64,000 bases of DNA from Epiperipatus broadwayi (GCA_028023455.1 JAQFVV010006199.1:620001-684000), one strand, 5' to 3'; shown: positions 49,356 through 61,529, counted from the first letter of the stretch. The notes: generated from the sequence alone by a model not told the origin. Made by a program: numbers and translations.

Positions 49356-49414
49356 ATCCAAGGCTCCTTACTGATGATGGCCACAAGTCAAGAACTAGTC
49401 TGGGGATATTGGAT
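49356..49414 (+). ncRNA. Type I hammerhead ribozyme, one core box mutated
   Basis: CTGATGA is intact at 49371-49377, and stem II TGGC/GTCA still pairs with one wobble, but the GAAA box reads AGAA, altering G12/A13. The cleavage triplet GTC ends at 49400. Probably inactive. It marks the downstream end of a complete 454-bp monomer. Confidence 0.65.
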
Positions 49415-49578
49415 GAGTAGGCACTAGATAGGGATTTTATGCACAAGCCTTCTGGCATCTATTGATTACTCTGGTTAGCACAGGGTGGCACTACTGTATG
49501 GAGAGTTTTGCCTTTGTTTACAACAATTATGTGCTAGTATGAGATGGTGATCATGTGATGTTTAGTAGTAACAATATT

Positions 49579-50835
49579 AGAAGAATATATTTTTTTATAT
49601 TTAAAAATAAAATGTTTCTGTAAAAAATAAATATATAATATTTATTTTTAATAATTATTGCATAGTTACAATACAAATATAATCATAAACTATCCAAAAA
49701 ATCAAGGTTTCAGACCATCGTAATATTTTCTCAAAGTAATGTCACAAAGTTTGAGATTGAAAAATATATAAAAGATACCCAGTATTGTGGAGTTTGAGAT
49801 AATTTGAAGAAATGCACATTCAATTTTCCTGCCATGTTTTGAATTTTTTTGTATTTAAAGTATTAGAAAATAAATATACATGAATTTTTAAGCTGTAAAA
49901 AAAAAATTTGTAAAATTTTTAGCAGATGAAAAATACAAATTTAACTTCTAAAAATCTCCAACACAGCTCCAATGCTTTGAAATATGTATAGGTTAATAGA
50001 TATTAGAAAGCAGTGGTAATCTATCATTGATGATGATCAGATATCTATTTCTCTGGGCTACTTAATAGATAAACTGATTCTATATAGTAAATGTATTTAT
50101 TTAAATGTGTTGTGATCTTAATTTTTAAAAAATATATTTGTAAGAAATCTTTTAATTAAAACAGTTATTGTTATCGTTAACTGACATTACAAATGGAATT
50201 ACTTTTTTTATTTCAATTTAATTGAAATATTTTTATTCATTTCAGTTTTACTAAAAACTGAACTTCATTTTATTTGATCTGTGACTGTTGTAATAAAGAT
50301 TGATTTACTATTAATGGGTGATGCATTTACTTTCATATTAATTTGACATGAATTTTTATTAAAGAAAGGCAAAAAGATAGAGCTGTAAAATCAAAATATA
50401 TAGTAAACTAAAATAAGGATATTCTTTTTATATTTAACTCATTTATAGTTGTAAATAAATGATTTCCCTTAACTCAGTTTAATATGTATATTATGATGAA
50501 TTGAGATATTACTTCATTCCTATGAAATATAGTTTAAAGAATTGATTTAGTACATTTTTTTATATGCAAATCAAATAATAACCAGGTGACAATTGAAGCC
50601 ATTCTTTATTGGGATATGTGTAGAAAATTAATATTTATATTATTTTTTTATTATTATATTGTAAATATGAATTTAATGTAGTATTAATTAGTACATAGAG
50701 TTATTTATACAATAATTTCCTTACCAATTCAAAAGATGAATTACAGAATCATCTTAATATTTTAAATTCAACATATAAAAACTTTGTTTTATTAATTAAT
50801 TAAAAAAAAATAAAGTTCTTTATTAATCAATGATT
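49579..50835. other. A+T-rich spacer, nothing recognised
   Basis: No ORF, RNA or transposon terminus supported. Confidence 0.5.
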
Positions 50836-51570
50836 GAAGGAAAATTCTCAACAACTTTTAGCTTGGATGATTATCAACTTGAAAATGTAACTTAGTTTAA
50901 ATGCCTTGGTAATTTTATAAGTAAAAAAGTGGACTTAGATATTGGTGTACAACACAGACTCCAATGCACTACTACTGCTTTTAATTAATGAATTATAAGC
51001 TAGAGTATTTATTTCATCACTGGTAAATAACTACTGCAACTAAGTTAGCTATATATAGAACTGTTATTTTATCTAATTTATTGCATGAACACCCTATTGG
51101 ATGCAATATCAAAGCATTGGAAATTTTTATTTAAGAATGCTCGTATAATTTTTAAAAATATGATGGCAGGATCATAAAACCAATTGATATGTTTTTCAGC
51201 TTACTGAATGTGATACTATCAAATTCACTATTATAAAATCATCCCTCCATCAGATTGGCTATGTAAAATGAATAAACAATGAAAGCCTTGCTAAAAAGGT
51301 ATTTTATGGTGAACTTGAGTGTGATGCCATCTAAGAATTTATCTCAAAGACATTCTATGGCACAGAATAAATACATTGGATAGTTACAATTAGACATAAT
51401 ATTGAAGTATTTTAGAAACTAAAATTTTCTGCTGAAAAAATGAAAAGACAACATTGTAAAATATCAATTAAACAGAAGAATGGACCAGCATGTTCTATAT
51501 GTGGATGCACTTATAGTTCACAGATTGTTTTATTTAATCATTGTCAACTCATTTTGAGAATGATTTTTTC
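50836..51570 (+). pseudogene. Non-LTR retrotransposon RT C-terminal relic with zinc finger tail
   Basis: Interrupted frames give YQLENV-FKCLGNFIS with DIGVQHRLQ, then TKLAIYRTVILSNLL, CDTIKF with IIKSSLHQIGYVK, and AKKVFYGELECDA. At the end comes CSICGCTYSSQIVLFNH. The order matches the C terminus of LINE polyproteins with the LxxFxYLGS, TKxxVYxAxVLxTLLYG, QLRWxGHV, PKxxxYGEL and CxxCxRxCxSRIGLxSH blocks. The final Cys/His block looks like the usual C-terminal zinc finger. A second copy lies inverted at 57005-57960. The clade is not assigned. Many stops; non-coding. Confidence 0.65.
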
Positions 51571-51641
51571 TCTTTTTTCTTTTTTTTTTTTTGAGTTGGA
51601 ATGGCCATACTCATTTACAAAGTGATTGTTTATCAGTGTAA

Positions 51642-51830
51642 AACAGGGGTGGAGAACCTTTTTTTATGCCAAGGACCATTTGGATATTTAAGATATCATT
51701 CATGGGTCTTAGAAATTATCAACATAAAAATTACCCTATTATATTCAATCAAAAATTTAACTAATTTACCATAATCATTAGTGTGGGGAACCTTTCCAAC
51801 AGGTTCATTTTTACTTTATTTTAAACCAGG
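51642..51830 (+). mobile_element. Possible hAT-type terminus
   Basis: CAGGGGTGGAGAACCTTTTT is a classic hAT-style end, and a related GTGTGGGGAACCTTTCC occurs about 140 bases later in the same orientation. I find no opposite end or 8-bp duplication. The hammerhead repeat begins 40 bases downstream. Confidence 0.35.
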
Positions 51831-51869
51831 GTTATAGTTTTTTTGTGAATTAAAAAAAAACGTCATTAT

Positions 51870-52510
51870 TAAAACAAATGCAAAACTCTTCATACAGTAG
51901 CACCACCCAGTGCAAGCTAGAACAATCAATGGATACAAGAAGATTTGTGCAAAAAATCCTTATTTAGTGCCTACTCATCCAATACCCTTGAACTAGTTTC
52001 TAGCTTCTGATTTTTATCAGTGAGAAGCCTTGAGTCTGAGAGTACTGGATCCAAATCTTAGGATTTAATGCAACTCTCCAGCTGCCACCTTTTACATTTT
52101 GAATTAACTATAAAGCTATGAGTCCAAAATAAAACATATTTTCCAATCCAAGCTCATTTACTTGTATAATCATATTGATCTGAAACCGGTTTTAGATCAA
52201 AATGATTATACAAGTAAATGAGCTTGGATTGGAAAATATGTTTTATTTTGGACTCATAGCTTTACAGTTAATTAAAAATGTAAAAGGTGGCAGCTGGAGA
52301 GTTGCATTAGATCTTAAGATCTATGTGTAGTACTTGCAGATCCAAGGTTCCTCACTGAGAAAGTCACAAGGACGAGTAGGCACTAAATAGAGATTTCATG
52401 CACAAACCTTCTTGCATCCATTGATTATTCTGGCTTGCACTGGATGGTGCTATTATGTAGAGTTTTGCCTCTGTTTTAACAGCTTATGTAAGCATAGGAA
52501 ATAGTGATAA
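51870..52510. mobile_element. Hammerhead-repeat fold-back, ~610 bp
   Basis: A minus-oriented arm (51870-52185) and a plus-oriented arm (52200-52510) of the repeat meet at a centre AAACCGGTTT (52184-52193 region) within GATCTGAAACCGGTTTTAGATC-type symmetry. The sequence around the centre, about 110 bases on each side, is almost perfectly palindromic, while the outer arms have diverged. This copy breaks at a different monomer position from 48631-49565, so it is an independent event. No convincing target duplication was found. Confidence 0.75.
51977..52035 (-). ncRNA. Hammerhead ribozyme, degenerate
   Basis: On the minus strand: CTGATAA (G8 changed), GAAA intact, C-TA-GTT, and stem I strands only partly complementary. 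The matching plus-arm ribozyme (about 52339-52372) has lost its whole 3' half by deletion between CACAAG and GAGTAGG. Neither should be active. Confidence 0.6.
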
Positions 52511-53078
52511 TGGAACATACTTATTATTGATGACTATTATACATTTCAATTTGCCTTGTAATTATTCTTTGTGACTGATTTATATTCTCAAATTTCTTTT
52601 TATGTTCTGGGAAGATTAATTCCATAGTAGTTAGGATGCAGTCTTTTATAAACTTCCCTTCAAAAAATGGTTTTGAATCTTATGCTTTTTTTTAATAACT
52701 TGCTTTCACAGAATTTTTTGACATTTGTTTTTATAAAATATATCAGCCACTTGATAAAACCCTTTTTCAAGTTTTCTATTTTAATATTGTTTTCTTCTCC
52801 AACATTTTTTTTTTTGTAATCAGAATATTTTGATAAATAGTTCCTCTTAATATTTTATTATTAGCTAAGTATTTTCCAGACATAGAGACATATTGACGTA
52901 TTATTTCTTTTGAAATCCTCAATTTTCTGTATTTTTTTTTTTTTATCATACTTGGAGTAGCCATCCTAATAATAATAATAACAATAATAACAACAACAAT
53001 AACAGAAATAATAAAAAATGCACTAATATTATAATAAAACAAAATAAAATTCTAGTTTTATTTTTGCTAGTATAAGTT
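52511..53078. other. A+T-rich spacer with imperfect (AAT/AAC)n
   Basis: An imperfect AAT/AAC microsatellite lies at about 52966-53016. Nothing else recognised. Confidence 0.5.
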
Positions 53079-53174
53079 TTTTTTCTTCATGTGTCATAGC
53101 ATCGGCCAGGAAGCGAACCCTCTAACACGGGTCAACTGCTTGTAAGGCAGCTGTGCTGACCTCTCGACCACCAA
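53079..53174 (-). repeat. tRNA-derived SINE (family 2)
   Basis: On the minus strand: GGTCGAGAGGTCAGC (A box region), CTGC-CTTACAA-GCAG (an anticodon-arm-like hairpin), GGGTTCGCTTCC (B box region), then GATGCTATGACACATGAAG and an A run. It is clearly related to 35070-35177 and 4996-5097. No target duplication is evident. Confidence 0.7.
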
Positions 53175-53724
53175 AATGTTCTCTGGGTTATAGATTAAAT
53201 CTGTAGTAAGATAGACTAGATAATATAGATAATTTGTTGAAATATTGCATGCACATATGGTAGAATGAATTAGAACTATTTTAAAAGTTGGAGAGAGAAA
53301 AAGAAGTAGTTGAGAAAATAAACTCTTAATTCAATATTTTCAATATGTACATGTTTAAATAGAATCTTTATACTGAGCCATTTTATATACAATTTTGAAA
53401 ATGTCTAGTCTGGATTGAGAACTTTCAAAGTCTGGAATTGGCTTAAGGGTCCCTGTTGTAAAAAAATGGAAATTAAATACCTGCATGTAGTTTTTGTATA
53501 CATAATTATTTATGTAGGAGACATTTTTTGAAGTTATTTTTTTATTTATCACTATGTTATAATTACAAATGTTAATTTGTTGCAGTGTTGATAACTCATT
53601 GATATTTAGGATTATTTGTATAAAAATGAATAATTTTTAAAACTTTTTAATTAGTATAAATTAATTAGTTCTATAAATCATAAACTAATATCAAGCTATT
53701 ATTTCTAGAGATATCACCCACACC

Positions 53725-53841
53725 TGAAAAATGTTTACCAAAAAATCCCTTTTCTTTCTAAAAACTTTTTATTTCCATGAATTCATATATTTCAATAAAA
53801 GTTTTTAGAAAAAAAGAGGATTTTTTGGTGAACATTTTTCA
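53725..53841. repeat. Small fold-back element, ~117 bp
   Basis: TGAAAAATGTTTACCAAAAA at the left is the near inverse of TTTTTGGTGAACATTTTTCA at the right, and the symmetry continues inward over TTCTAAAAACTTTT / AAAAGTTTTTAGAA. The centre is A+T-rich. It could be a MITE or a cruciform-prone palindrome. Confidence 0.8.
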
Positions 53842-53944
53842 TGTATGAATGATTAATTAGAGCTGCATTTTTTAAAGAAACAAGGAGTTTTTTTTTATTT
53901 ATTTATTAATAATGATTATAATGATACTGTTTTTTAAATGCTAG

Positions 53945-54013
53945 AGATATCTTATTGTTACTTCTTACATAATTAATTTTAGATATCTTATTGTTACTTC
54001 TCACATAATTAAC
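53945..54013. repeat. 36-bp tandem duplication
   Basis: AGATATCTTATTGTTACTTC starts at 53945 and 53981, and each copy continues T(T/C)ACATAATTAA. Confidence 0.9.
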
Positions 54014-57004
54014 TTTATTAATAAAATGTATGCAATTATAAAATGCTACTTAAATAATGGTAAATGTAAACTGTATTAAATGTATAATCCTAATGCTTTT
54101 TCAAGGGTAAACATTATATTATTATCCATAACTATATATAATAAAATCCTCCCAATTTTAACTACTCTTGTTCTAAATGTGCTCTAATTAATACTACAAA
54201 TTTTCTGTTCATTACTAAGTATCTTTTTTTACAAAAATCCATCAAATTCTTGTTGAAACTATAGTCATAACAATTCACTTTCTATTTCTAAATTATATTA
54301 AATTGCTTCCAAAATGTATGTGATACCTGTGCACGTATATCTACATGTCTACATTCATAAATCATTGTCTGTTTTTTTTAAAAATGAATAAAAAAGTAAT
54401 ACTAAACCATTGGCTTCTACATTTCCTATGCTGGTGTAGGCCACTCATATCACAATTGGATTTGTATTTTATTTTTATACTTATGGACCCTATTATTTAG
54501 ATAATAATAGCTAATTAGATGGCTACATGACTTGGCTATAGGCTAGCTACTTAGAAAAAAAAACCACTAAGCTTGCTTGTGACAAAAAATTTCTTAGCTT
54601 TACTTGATTTATAATCAAATTATCAGATCATTGACATGGCAGTTGGATACATTTGCCACTGTACCATGGGGCTTTAATTATATAAATAGAAAGTCATTAA
54701 GAAATAAAAATAACAAATGCAAACAAAATTCACTAACCACAATGTGAAATATTGTTTAAACAAAATTAGAAGTGCATCTGACTGAATGTGCATTGAGATA
54801 TACCAATTGAATATTCAGATAGCTCCAGTAAGTTACAAAGGGAAAGTAATATATTTCTCTAATTATAGCTACATAACTGCAAATTTCTTTATATTTGTTT
54901 ACACATCTTTCTTATATGAAAAATCCTTTAGTATTACAATTTATTAGCCTAGTATATCAGTTATTTAAGAAGCTAGAAATTTTTTTAAGTAGCTAAAAAT
55001 TGGCAAGTATGGTCAGAATTTTTTTTCTGTAACCAGGTCATAATTAATCTAGCTATATTTATATATTAATAGTGCATATTTTTAGATGGTGAAGAAAGAA
55101 GAAAAATTACAATATTTCATCTGACTATGTCTACTTTAATATTTCTAAGTTCTTGGGGTATTATTATTATTTTATCCATTTAATCTGCACACATACTATT
55201 TCTTTTTTAATTAAATATTCTCACAAATGTTTTTGATTCTCATCTCTCTTTCAGTCTATATCATTTTTAATCTAAGAAATTAATCATACTGTCTCTTAGA
55301 ACAGATAATTGATGGTAATGGCAATAGCCATGTCAGTTGCATATTTTAAAATTTATTAATTGTTGGAAGTAAGTTGAGCATGATCATGAATGGCCATGTT
55401 TCCCAAAAATATTGACTTACAAATCTGGTAATACAATACACAATTACAATTTATTGATGGGTACTCTTTTGAATAGCACTTATTATATTTTTATGGTTAT
55501 TTAAATTAGACAGTGGGTTTATTAAGTTTGAAGAAGTTTCATTATAAAGAGCTCAGGAATACATTTAACCTCTCAAAAGTATTTGAATATGATACATTAA
55601 AGATTCACTATTAAATTTCTAATCAAGTATATAATTAGAAAGCAGTAATATAGAAAAAAAAACAAGAAAAAAAAAAGCATTATCAGTTGGAGTTATTGAA
55701 AATATGACATTCAAACTGGTGGAATCCAATTAACTTTTTATTTTTTTAAATTGTTTTTGTAAAATCATTATTCTTCTATACTTAGCTATTTTATTACTGG
55801 AAATTTATTACTCGTTAGGAAGAGTAAAAATTGTGTGAGTATATATATATATAAAGACAATCCAAGTAGAGAATTATGAAACCTTGTGGATTAAAGAACT
55901 CTGATGTCCATATCTCCGAATCTTATGGTAAAGAAGTTGTGTATAGGGAGGGAAGAAAAATTTGAAAATACTGAACGCTGTTATGATTGGTGTGATAAGA
56001 TAATGCAATATAGTCTAATTTTTCATATTTCTAATGTTCTATTTAATGTTGATCTGATCATAAAGATTGCGATTTTTTTGAATAATTTTCTAAAGAATTC
56101 AACTAATTGAAATTTTTTTAAAGTAATAAAATTTAATAACTATATTTTTTTTTTACCATTTTCAAGCATTCTATGAAATTAATTTTTTTGTAGTCATTTT
56201 ATATATAAGCAAAGTATATCATTAGATACTGAGAAGTTGATATTGATTCTTGGCAATCATATTAATAATATTTTGTTCCTTCGTAAAGTTTTCAATAAAT
56301 TAAAAATTGTTTTCTCTCAAGCTAGTTGAAATGCGAATTTGCTTTTGATATGATTGGCACCAACATCTTATATTGTTGCTGCCTAATATATATATATATA
56401 TTGATAATATTTTTAAGAAAATATAAAGAAAACAAAAATAAGGAGGGGGGAGTTAATAATGTTAAGAAGCAAGTTGTACAAATAAAACTAAAATCTAGGT
56501 CAAATGAGAGAATTAAAATGAGAAGAATGATCAACAGTTTAAAAAGATTACACTTAACTATAGTATCATAGATTTACTAGCTCTGTACACTGATTATTAT
56601 CCTATAGTAAAATAACTTAAGTAATCTGTTGCATGTCAGAGATTTTTTCTGATTTTCCACAAAAAAATAATGGAGAAGATATTACAAGTTGTTCATATGC
56701 TGTTTGAAGATACTTTAATTTTTTTATGGTTTTATTTTTTAGTTAAGAATAAGTAAATGTCTATTTGATGTTCATTAACTATATAGCTACATTAGTTGGG
56801 GATCATATTTCTAAAAAAGAAAATTATGTAAGCTTACTATAAAATTCTCATATATCTAAAAAAAATCCTCATGTGTCATCTGAAAAGTGGTAAACAGATG
56901 CACTAACCATTACACAATGAAATGCTTCCAATATAATATTAGAAAATTTATATCTAACTGCCAAGGTGACAGTCATAGTTTATATGGAAGGCAAATTTAG
57001 ATAA
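54014..57004. other. A+T-rich spacer with two possible SINE relics
   Basis: tRNA-A-box-like stretches occur on the minus strand near 54675-54640 (ATGGTACAGTGGCAAATG) and 56930-56870 (TGTAATGGTTAGTGCATCTG). Neither has a B box, so they are at best fragments. A 68-codon frame at 55904-56110 is not recognised. Confidence 0.35.
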
Positions 57005-57960
57005 TAATGGTTAGATTGAAATTTCATTCATAATAGATAACAGCACCACCTTGAAATTGGCTTAACTTATTATTTCCAATGGAGTTACTAAAAATTCATT
57101 TTAAAATAACTTTATGAATGACCAACATCTTTGTTAATATGAACTAATAAAAAAATTCTATTCTCTGTCATATCTTTCTAATGGATATAATCAATTTCAC
57201 ACTCTTTAAAATACCTTTGAGATAATTCTTATAATGTAGACAGAGTCTGTTTTTCTCATGAAAACTAAACTCAAGTTTAACATAAAACACTCTTTTAGGT
57301 CTTATTTATTCATTTTACATTGATAACAGTATGATTTTACAATAGAGAACTCTATAGTATCACATCCAGCAAATTGAAGAACATATTGATTAATTTTATG
57401 ATCTTGGCCATTGTATTTTTAAAAGTTTATGGAACATCCTTAAATAAAATTTTTCCAATGCCTTTATAGTGCTTTGATAGGGTATCAAAACTTCAAATTC
57501 ATAGAATAAATTAGATTTTAAAAAAAAACAAAACAGTTCTATACACAGCTAAATTAGTTGTAGTAGTTATTTCCCTATGATGAAATACTCTCTATTAATT
57601 TGTTAAAAGCAGCACAAGCACCCTGGAGTCTGTATTGGACCACAACACCTAAGGGCACTTTTCCACTTATAAATCTATCAAACTTTTAAAATTGCTTTAC
57701 ATTCTCAAGTTGATAACTATCCAAGTTAAAAGTTGCTGAGGATTTTTCTTCTGTCACTGGCTGATAAAGAATTTAAGTTTTTATTATTATTAAATAGTCT
57801 TTAAATGTTGCATTCAAAAACTACTTGATGACACGATAGGCAGTTAAAGTCATTGATAGATATAATGTATCTACATAGGAAATGCTTTTTTTAATGAACC
57901 GGTTTTCCATCAAATCATCTTTTTAATTTTTCTTTCACGTTTTTATATTTAAAAAATGGC
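57005..57960 (-). pseudogene. Second copy of the zinc-finger-tailed LINE relic
   Basis: Read on the minus strand, this matches 50836-51400 in order. Shared nucleotide runs are 'cagcaacttttaacttgg', 'gttatcaacttgagaatgtaa', 'aatacagactcca', 'aaataactactacaacta', 'aaagcattgga' and 'gaatgtgatacta'-like blocks. Protein traces include CDTIEFSIVKS and KECFMLNL in the place of the YGEL block. It begins further upstream than the plus-strand copy. The final Cys/His block was not found. Stops throughout. Confidence 0.6.
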
Positions 57961-60179
57961 ACTGTTTATTTTTACATGGGAGAGGGAGTAAATTTAGCGC
58001 ACCGGTTGATGGATATTATGAATATCTCTACTGAATGTGTAATACTGCAAAGAGTGACGATACACGTTAACTTGCAATCATTCTATATTTATAATAAACC
58101 ATATTGTTGTTAACTTTACTTACATATATAATCTAAATTTATGGCAATAGGAAGGATATATATATTAAATGATTTATTTATGTCTTTTTCTTTTTATAAA
58201 AAAGGGAAAAAATAATTTTTGATTGGAAGAGTTTAATCTATTCAGACATCTGAAAAACGAATATTTTGAATATATTCCAGTCTGGCCGTGTGCCTATTTC
58301 TTCCCCATCTTTTCAAAATGAGGTCATATAAATATTGAATCATTTGATAAAGCAAAAAAAAAAAAAGATTGATAAATGAAGGGGCAACATAGAAACAAAT
58401 TATTTTTATCTTTTGGTTGAAGTTTTATGTTGATATTGCATTTTTGTTTACAAGATAAGCTTTATATTTTTGGAGAAGAATTAAAAGATGAAAAAATGAA
58501 AGAAGTTTTGGAATTCCTAAATTGTTCATTCAAAATGTTATGAATATATGTGATATGTATACTATATTCTTAAAGTTACAGACACTTTGATCATTAATAC
58601 ATTAGTATTGGATTGGCTCATTTCTCATTTTTGGCCTTATTTCTTAAATAAGCCTCCTAGATATGCTCCCTTTGACATAAAGGTTAACTATGGAGTTAGC
58701 GCCAGTTATGTTCAGCCCATTGATTAATACAGATGTGGTTTTAATAATTTCTAATTGTATTAAACATAGCAATAGAAATAAACGAAATCGACATGATTAT
58801 AAATTCTAGAATTATTTAATAAACAATTATTTACAAATGTAAATATAATTAATAAACATATTATCTTTAACGTATATGTATATATTCAAACGTATACACA
58901 CATGCATAACCAGTTAAACTTATAAACAACCTTAATTCGAAAGCTTACTCAAATAATAATAATATTGGATTGATTTGTTTGTCTCCAATTTGAATTTATT
59001 ATTTTCGATCTTGCTGAAAAAGTTGCATGAGGGAAATCCTTACGCAGTCATGTAATGCTGAATTTAATGCTCGATTCTTTAATACCTTTTTTCCAGTTTT
59101 TCTCTCAATTCTCTCTCACGTGAGGTTAGTATTCATTTTTATATGACTTCACTATTCATTTCTAGCTTTCTGTAGTATTTTTAAGATATCTATCATATTA
59201 ACCTTGTATGTTTTCATATTTCTAACAGAATCAATCTAACCTGTTTATGATTTTTTATTAATTAGTTTATTAATCCCCTATTTTTATTTAAAGATATTAA
59301 ATCTAATTTACAAAAATACTTTCTCTTCTACATTTAATCAATTAGTACATTTTTTTTTAGGAGGCAAATTTCTATGCTATGATTTTTATATTTATCTTTC
59401 TTTGTTGCTTTAGTATATAGAATAGCACTTACAGGAGTATATCACCTTCCATGCCATATATTACAATTGTATGTTTGTAGTATATTAATGCTCATTTGGC
59501 TAAACCATATTAATCTAGGATGCTTAATCTCTATCTGCTGCTGGTAATAATAATTGTTATTATCATTTAATTTCACCACTATGAATTCTCCCTTGTGAAA
59601 AGACTCACATATAGATAAAAAGTTTAAATAACATTTATTTAAAACCTTTGAAAAATAATTAAAGCACATTCTGTGAACAGTTCTTTTTATCCATTTTCCA
59701 TGATTCAAGAACTTAATATTTTTCTAAATTTATTTACTGCTACATTGTGTAAAGATGCGCATTGCTATTTTATAAAAATACTGAAAAATCTAAGTTCTAA
59801 AATATATTTTTGTTTTTCATGTTAGTGTTTTAATAGTAAAAGTTAATTTTACTTAGTCTATTATTATACCTATAAAAGAAAAAAAAGGTACTAAAGTGTT
59901 TTTATAAATGTATTTAAACGAACAAAATACTAGCTTTTCTGTGTTCCCATTTAACGTTATGTTTTTCTTTTGGTTATAAAGTGGAATAATGAGAATTTGC
60001 TTGGTAGTCTTTGTAATACTTTTATAATTTCATGAAATGAATAAAAATTTTATAAAATAAATATGACATGAAGTTAAAGTTTATTATGAAGCTATAAAAT
60101 TGAGATTCTAGAATAAATTATGTTAGACATCAAGTAATAACAATCCTCCGTAAATGATGATCACATGTTTATCACTTAA
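57961..60179. other. A+T-rich spacer, nothing recognised
   Basis: A slightly GC-shifted patch at 57990-58080 has no identifiable content. No ORF or RNA supported. Confidence 0.5.
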
Positions 60180-60319
60180 CATCACATGATCATCATTTCT
60201 TATGCTTGCTCATAACTCTTATTAAAACAGGCAAAACTTTATAGTATTGCCATTCAGTGCAAGCCAGAGTAATCAATGGATGCCAGAAGGCTTGTGCATA
60301 AAATCCCCATCTAGTCCCA

Positions 60320-60379
60320 ATCATAATATCCCTAGATTAGTTTTTGGCTTGTGGCATTCGTCAGTGAGGAACCTTGGAT
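60320..60379 (-). ncRNA. Hammerhead ribozyme, degenerate
   Basis: On the minus strand: CTGACGA fits the CTGANGA box, and stem II GCCACAAGCCA is partly kept. The GAAA box reads AAAA and the GTC triplet reads ATC, so catalysis should be lost. Confidence 0.6.
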
Positions 60380-60752
60380 CTGAGAGCACTGCACCTAGAT
60401 TTTATGATCTAATGCAACCTTCCAGCGGCCACCTTTTATTTCTACGTAACTACAAAACTATGAGTCGTAAATTGAAAACACTATAATATTTTCAATCCAA
60501 GCTAGGTCTGAACTCAGTTCAGTAACTATACATTTTGGTGTCTTTGGTTCTTTAATAACCATAGCCACCACTATCCTATTATGCATGATTGGTTTTAAGC
60601 CATTAAACATCACACGGTCACCATTTCTTATGCTTGCTCATAACTGTTATTAAAATAGGCAAAACTCTATATGTATTGCCACTCAGTACAAGCCAGAGTA
60701 ATCAGTGGATGCCAGAAGGCTTGTGCATAAAATCCCCATCTAGTGCCTACTC

Positions 60753-60811
60753 ATGCAATATCTCCAAACTAGTTTCTGGCTTGTGGCCTTTGTCACTGAG
60801 GAATCTTGGAT
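60753..60811 (-). ncRNA. Hammerhead ribozyme, degenerate
   Basis: On the minus strand: GAAA and C-TA-GTT are kept, and GTT would be a permitted but slow triplet. The 5' core reads GTGACAA instead of CTGANGA. Stem I is mostly pairable. Confidence 0.6.
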
Positions 60812-60870
60812 CTGAGAGCACTGCACCTAGATCTTAGGGTCTAATGCATCCCTCCAGCAGTCACCTTCCC

Positions 60871-60923
60871 CCCCCCTCACTGATGAAGGCCACAAGCCAG
60901 AAATTAGTCTGGGAATATTGGAT
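60871..60923 (+). ncRNA. Hammerhead ribozyme core with truncated stem I
   Basis: CTGATGA (60880-60886), stem II GGC-CACAA-GCC flanked by A/A, GAAA, T-TA-GTC (triplet 60907-60909). All core boxes are intact, but the upstream stem I strand is replaced by a C run at the inversion junction, so only the innermost pairs of stem I remain. Confidence 0.65.
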
Positions 60924-61267
60924 GAGTAGGCACTAAATGGGGATTTTATGCGCAAAGTCTTCTGGCATCCATTGATTATTCTGGCTTGCACTGAGTTGTA
61001 ATACTTTATTTGCCTTCTATCAGATATGCTTATTTAACACAAAATTGAATTTTTGGCATAAAATTTTATTAACTTTAGAAATTAATGTAAGATAAATAAG
61101 ATTTTTTTTAAAAAAAATATAGACTTGAAATAAAATTAAGAAATATTCCAAATGCTTTGTTTGGGAAAAGCATTTTATCTGAAAAAGAACTTGGTCTATT
61201 AAAACAAATGAGAGAAAAATATTTAAGATTTTTGAAGTGTGGATGTGGATAGAATACAAAATACGAA

Positions 61268-61529
61268 TGGAATATATGAACCAGCAAGCATCACATGATC
61301 ACATCTCCAATACTAGCACATAATTGTTTATAAACCAAGCAAAGCAAAACTCCATATAGTAGTGCCACCTGTGCTAAACAGCCACAAGCCAGAAACTAGT
61401 CTGGGGATATTGGATGAGTAGGCATTAGATAGGAATTTTATGCACAAGCCTTCTGGCTTCCATTGATTACTCTGTTTAGCACAGGTGGCACTACTATATG
61501 GAGCTTTGCTTTGCTTTGGAATATATGAA
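61268..61529. mobile_element. Short hammerhead-repeat insertion with 13-bp target duplication
   Basis: TGGAATATATGAA at 61268-61280 and 61517-61529 is a perfect 13-bp duplication around 236 bp. The left part is minus-oriented and starts at the family 3' end (CATCACATGATCAC). It then flips so that CCAAGCAAAGCAAAACTCC and GGAGCTTTGCTTTGCTTTGG form inverted termini of about 45 bp each. Between them the ribozyme 3' half (GCCACAAGCCAGAAAC, TAGTC, TGGGGATATTGGAT) is present but CTGANGA is missing. It is the same integration signature as 48618-49578. Confidence 0.8.

Larger units (their letters stand above)
48618..49578. mobile_element. Hammerhead-repeat insertion with inverted head and 13-bp target duplication
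   Basis: TAGTAACAATATT at 48618-48630 and 49566-49578 is a perfect 13-bp duplication around a single insertion (48631-49565). The left 210 bases are inverted relative to the rest, giving a 441-bp fold-back (48629-49069, centre near 48849). The plus-oriented part then continues through a full monomer: ribozyme cleavage sites at 48946 and 49400, period 454 bp. The 3' end is GTGATCATGTGATGTTTAG. An inverted head is like the twin-priming inversions of LINEs and the inverted partial copies described for Penelope elements. A TATATAAG box lies at 49218-49225. No ORF. Confidence 0.85.
60180..61017. mobile_element. Hammerhead-repeat element: two minus monomers and an inverted plus end
   Basis: Two minus-oriented units (cleavage positions at 60335 and 60767, period 432 bp) start on the left at CATCACATGATC, the conserved 3' end of the repeat. 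Near a C-rich tract at 60868-60877 the orientation flips and a plus-oriented ribozyme and tail continue to about 61017. Divergence is higher than in the 48.6-kb copy. No target duplication found. Open frames across it (for example 60247-60486) follow the repeat and are not genes. Confidence 0.75.

Noticed and set aside
60247-60837. Two similar short ORFs (both with QSNQWMPEGLCIKSPSS)
   Set aside because: Their similarity reflects the tandem hammerhead repeat read on its antisense strand, not a protein family; no start or stop is conserved in other copies.
61335-61516. Independent MITE with ~45-bp terminal inverted repeats
   Set aside because: The inverted termini and interior are hammerhead-repeat sequence, and the 13-bp duplication encloses a longer unit (61281-61516) ending at the family's normal 3' end.
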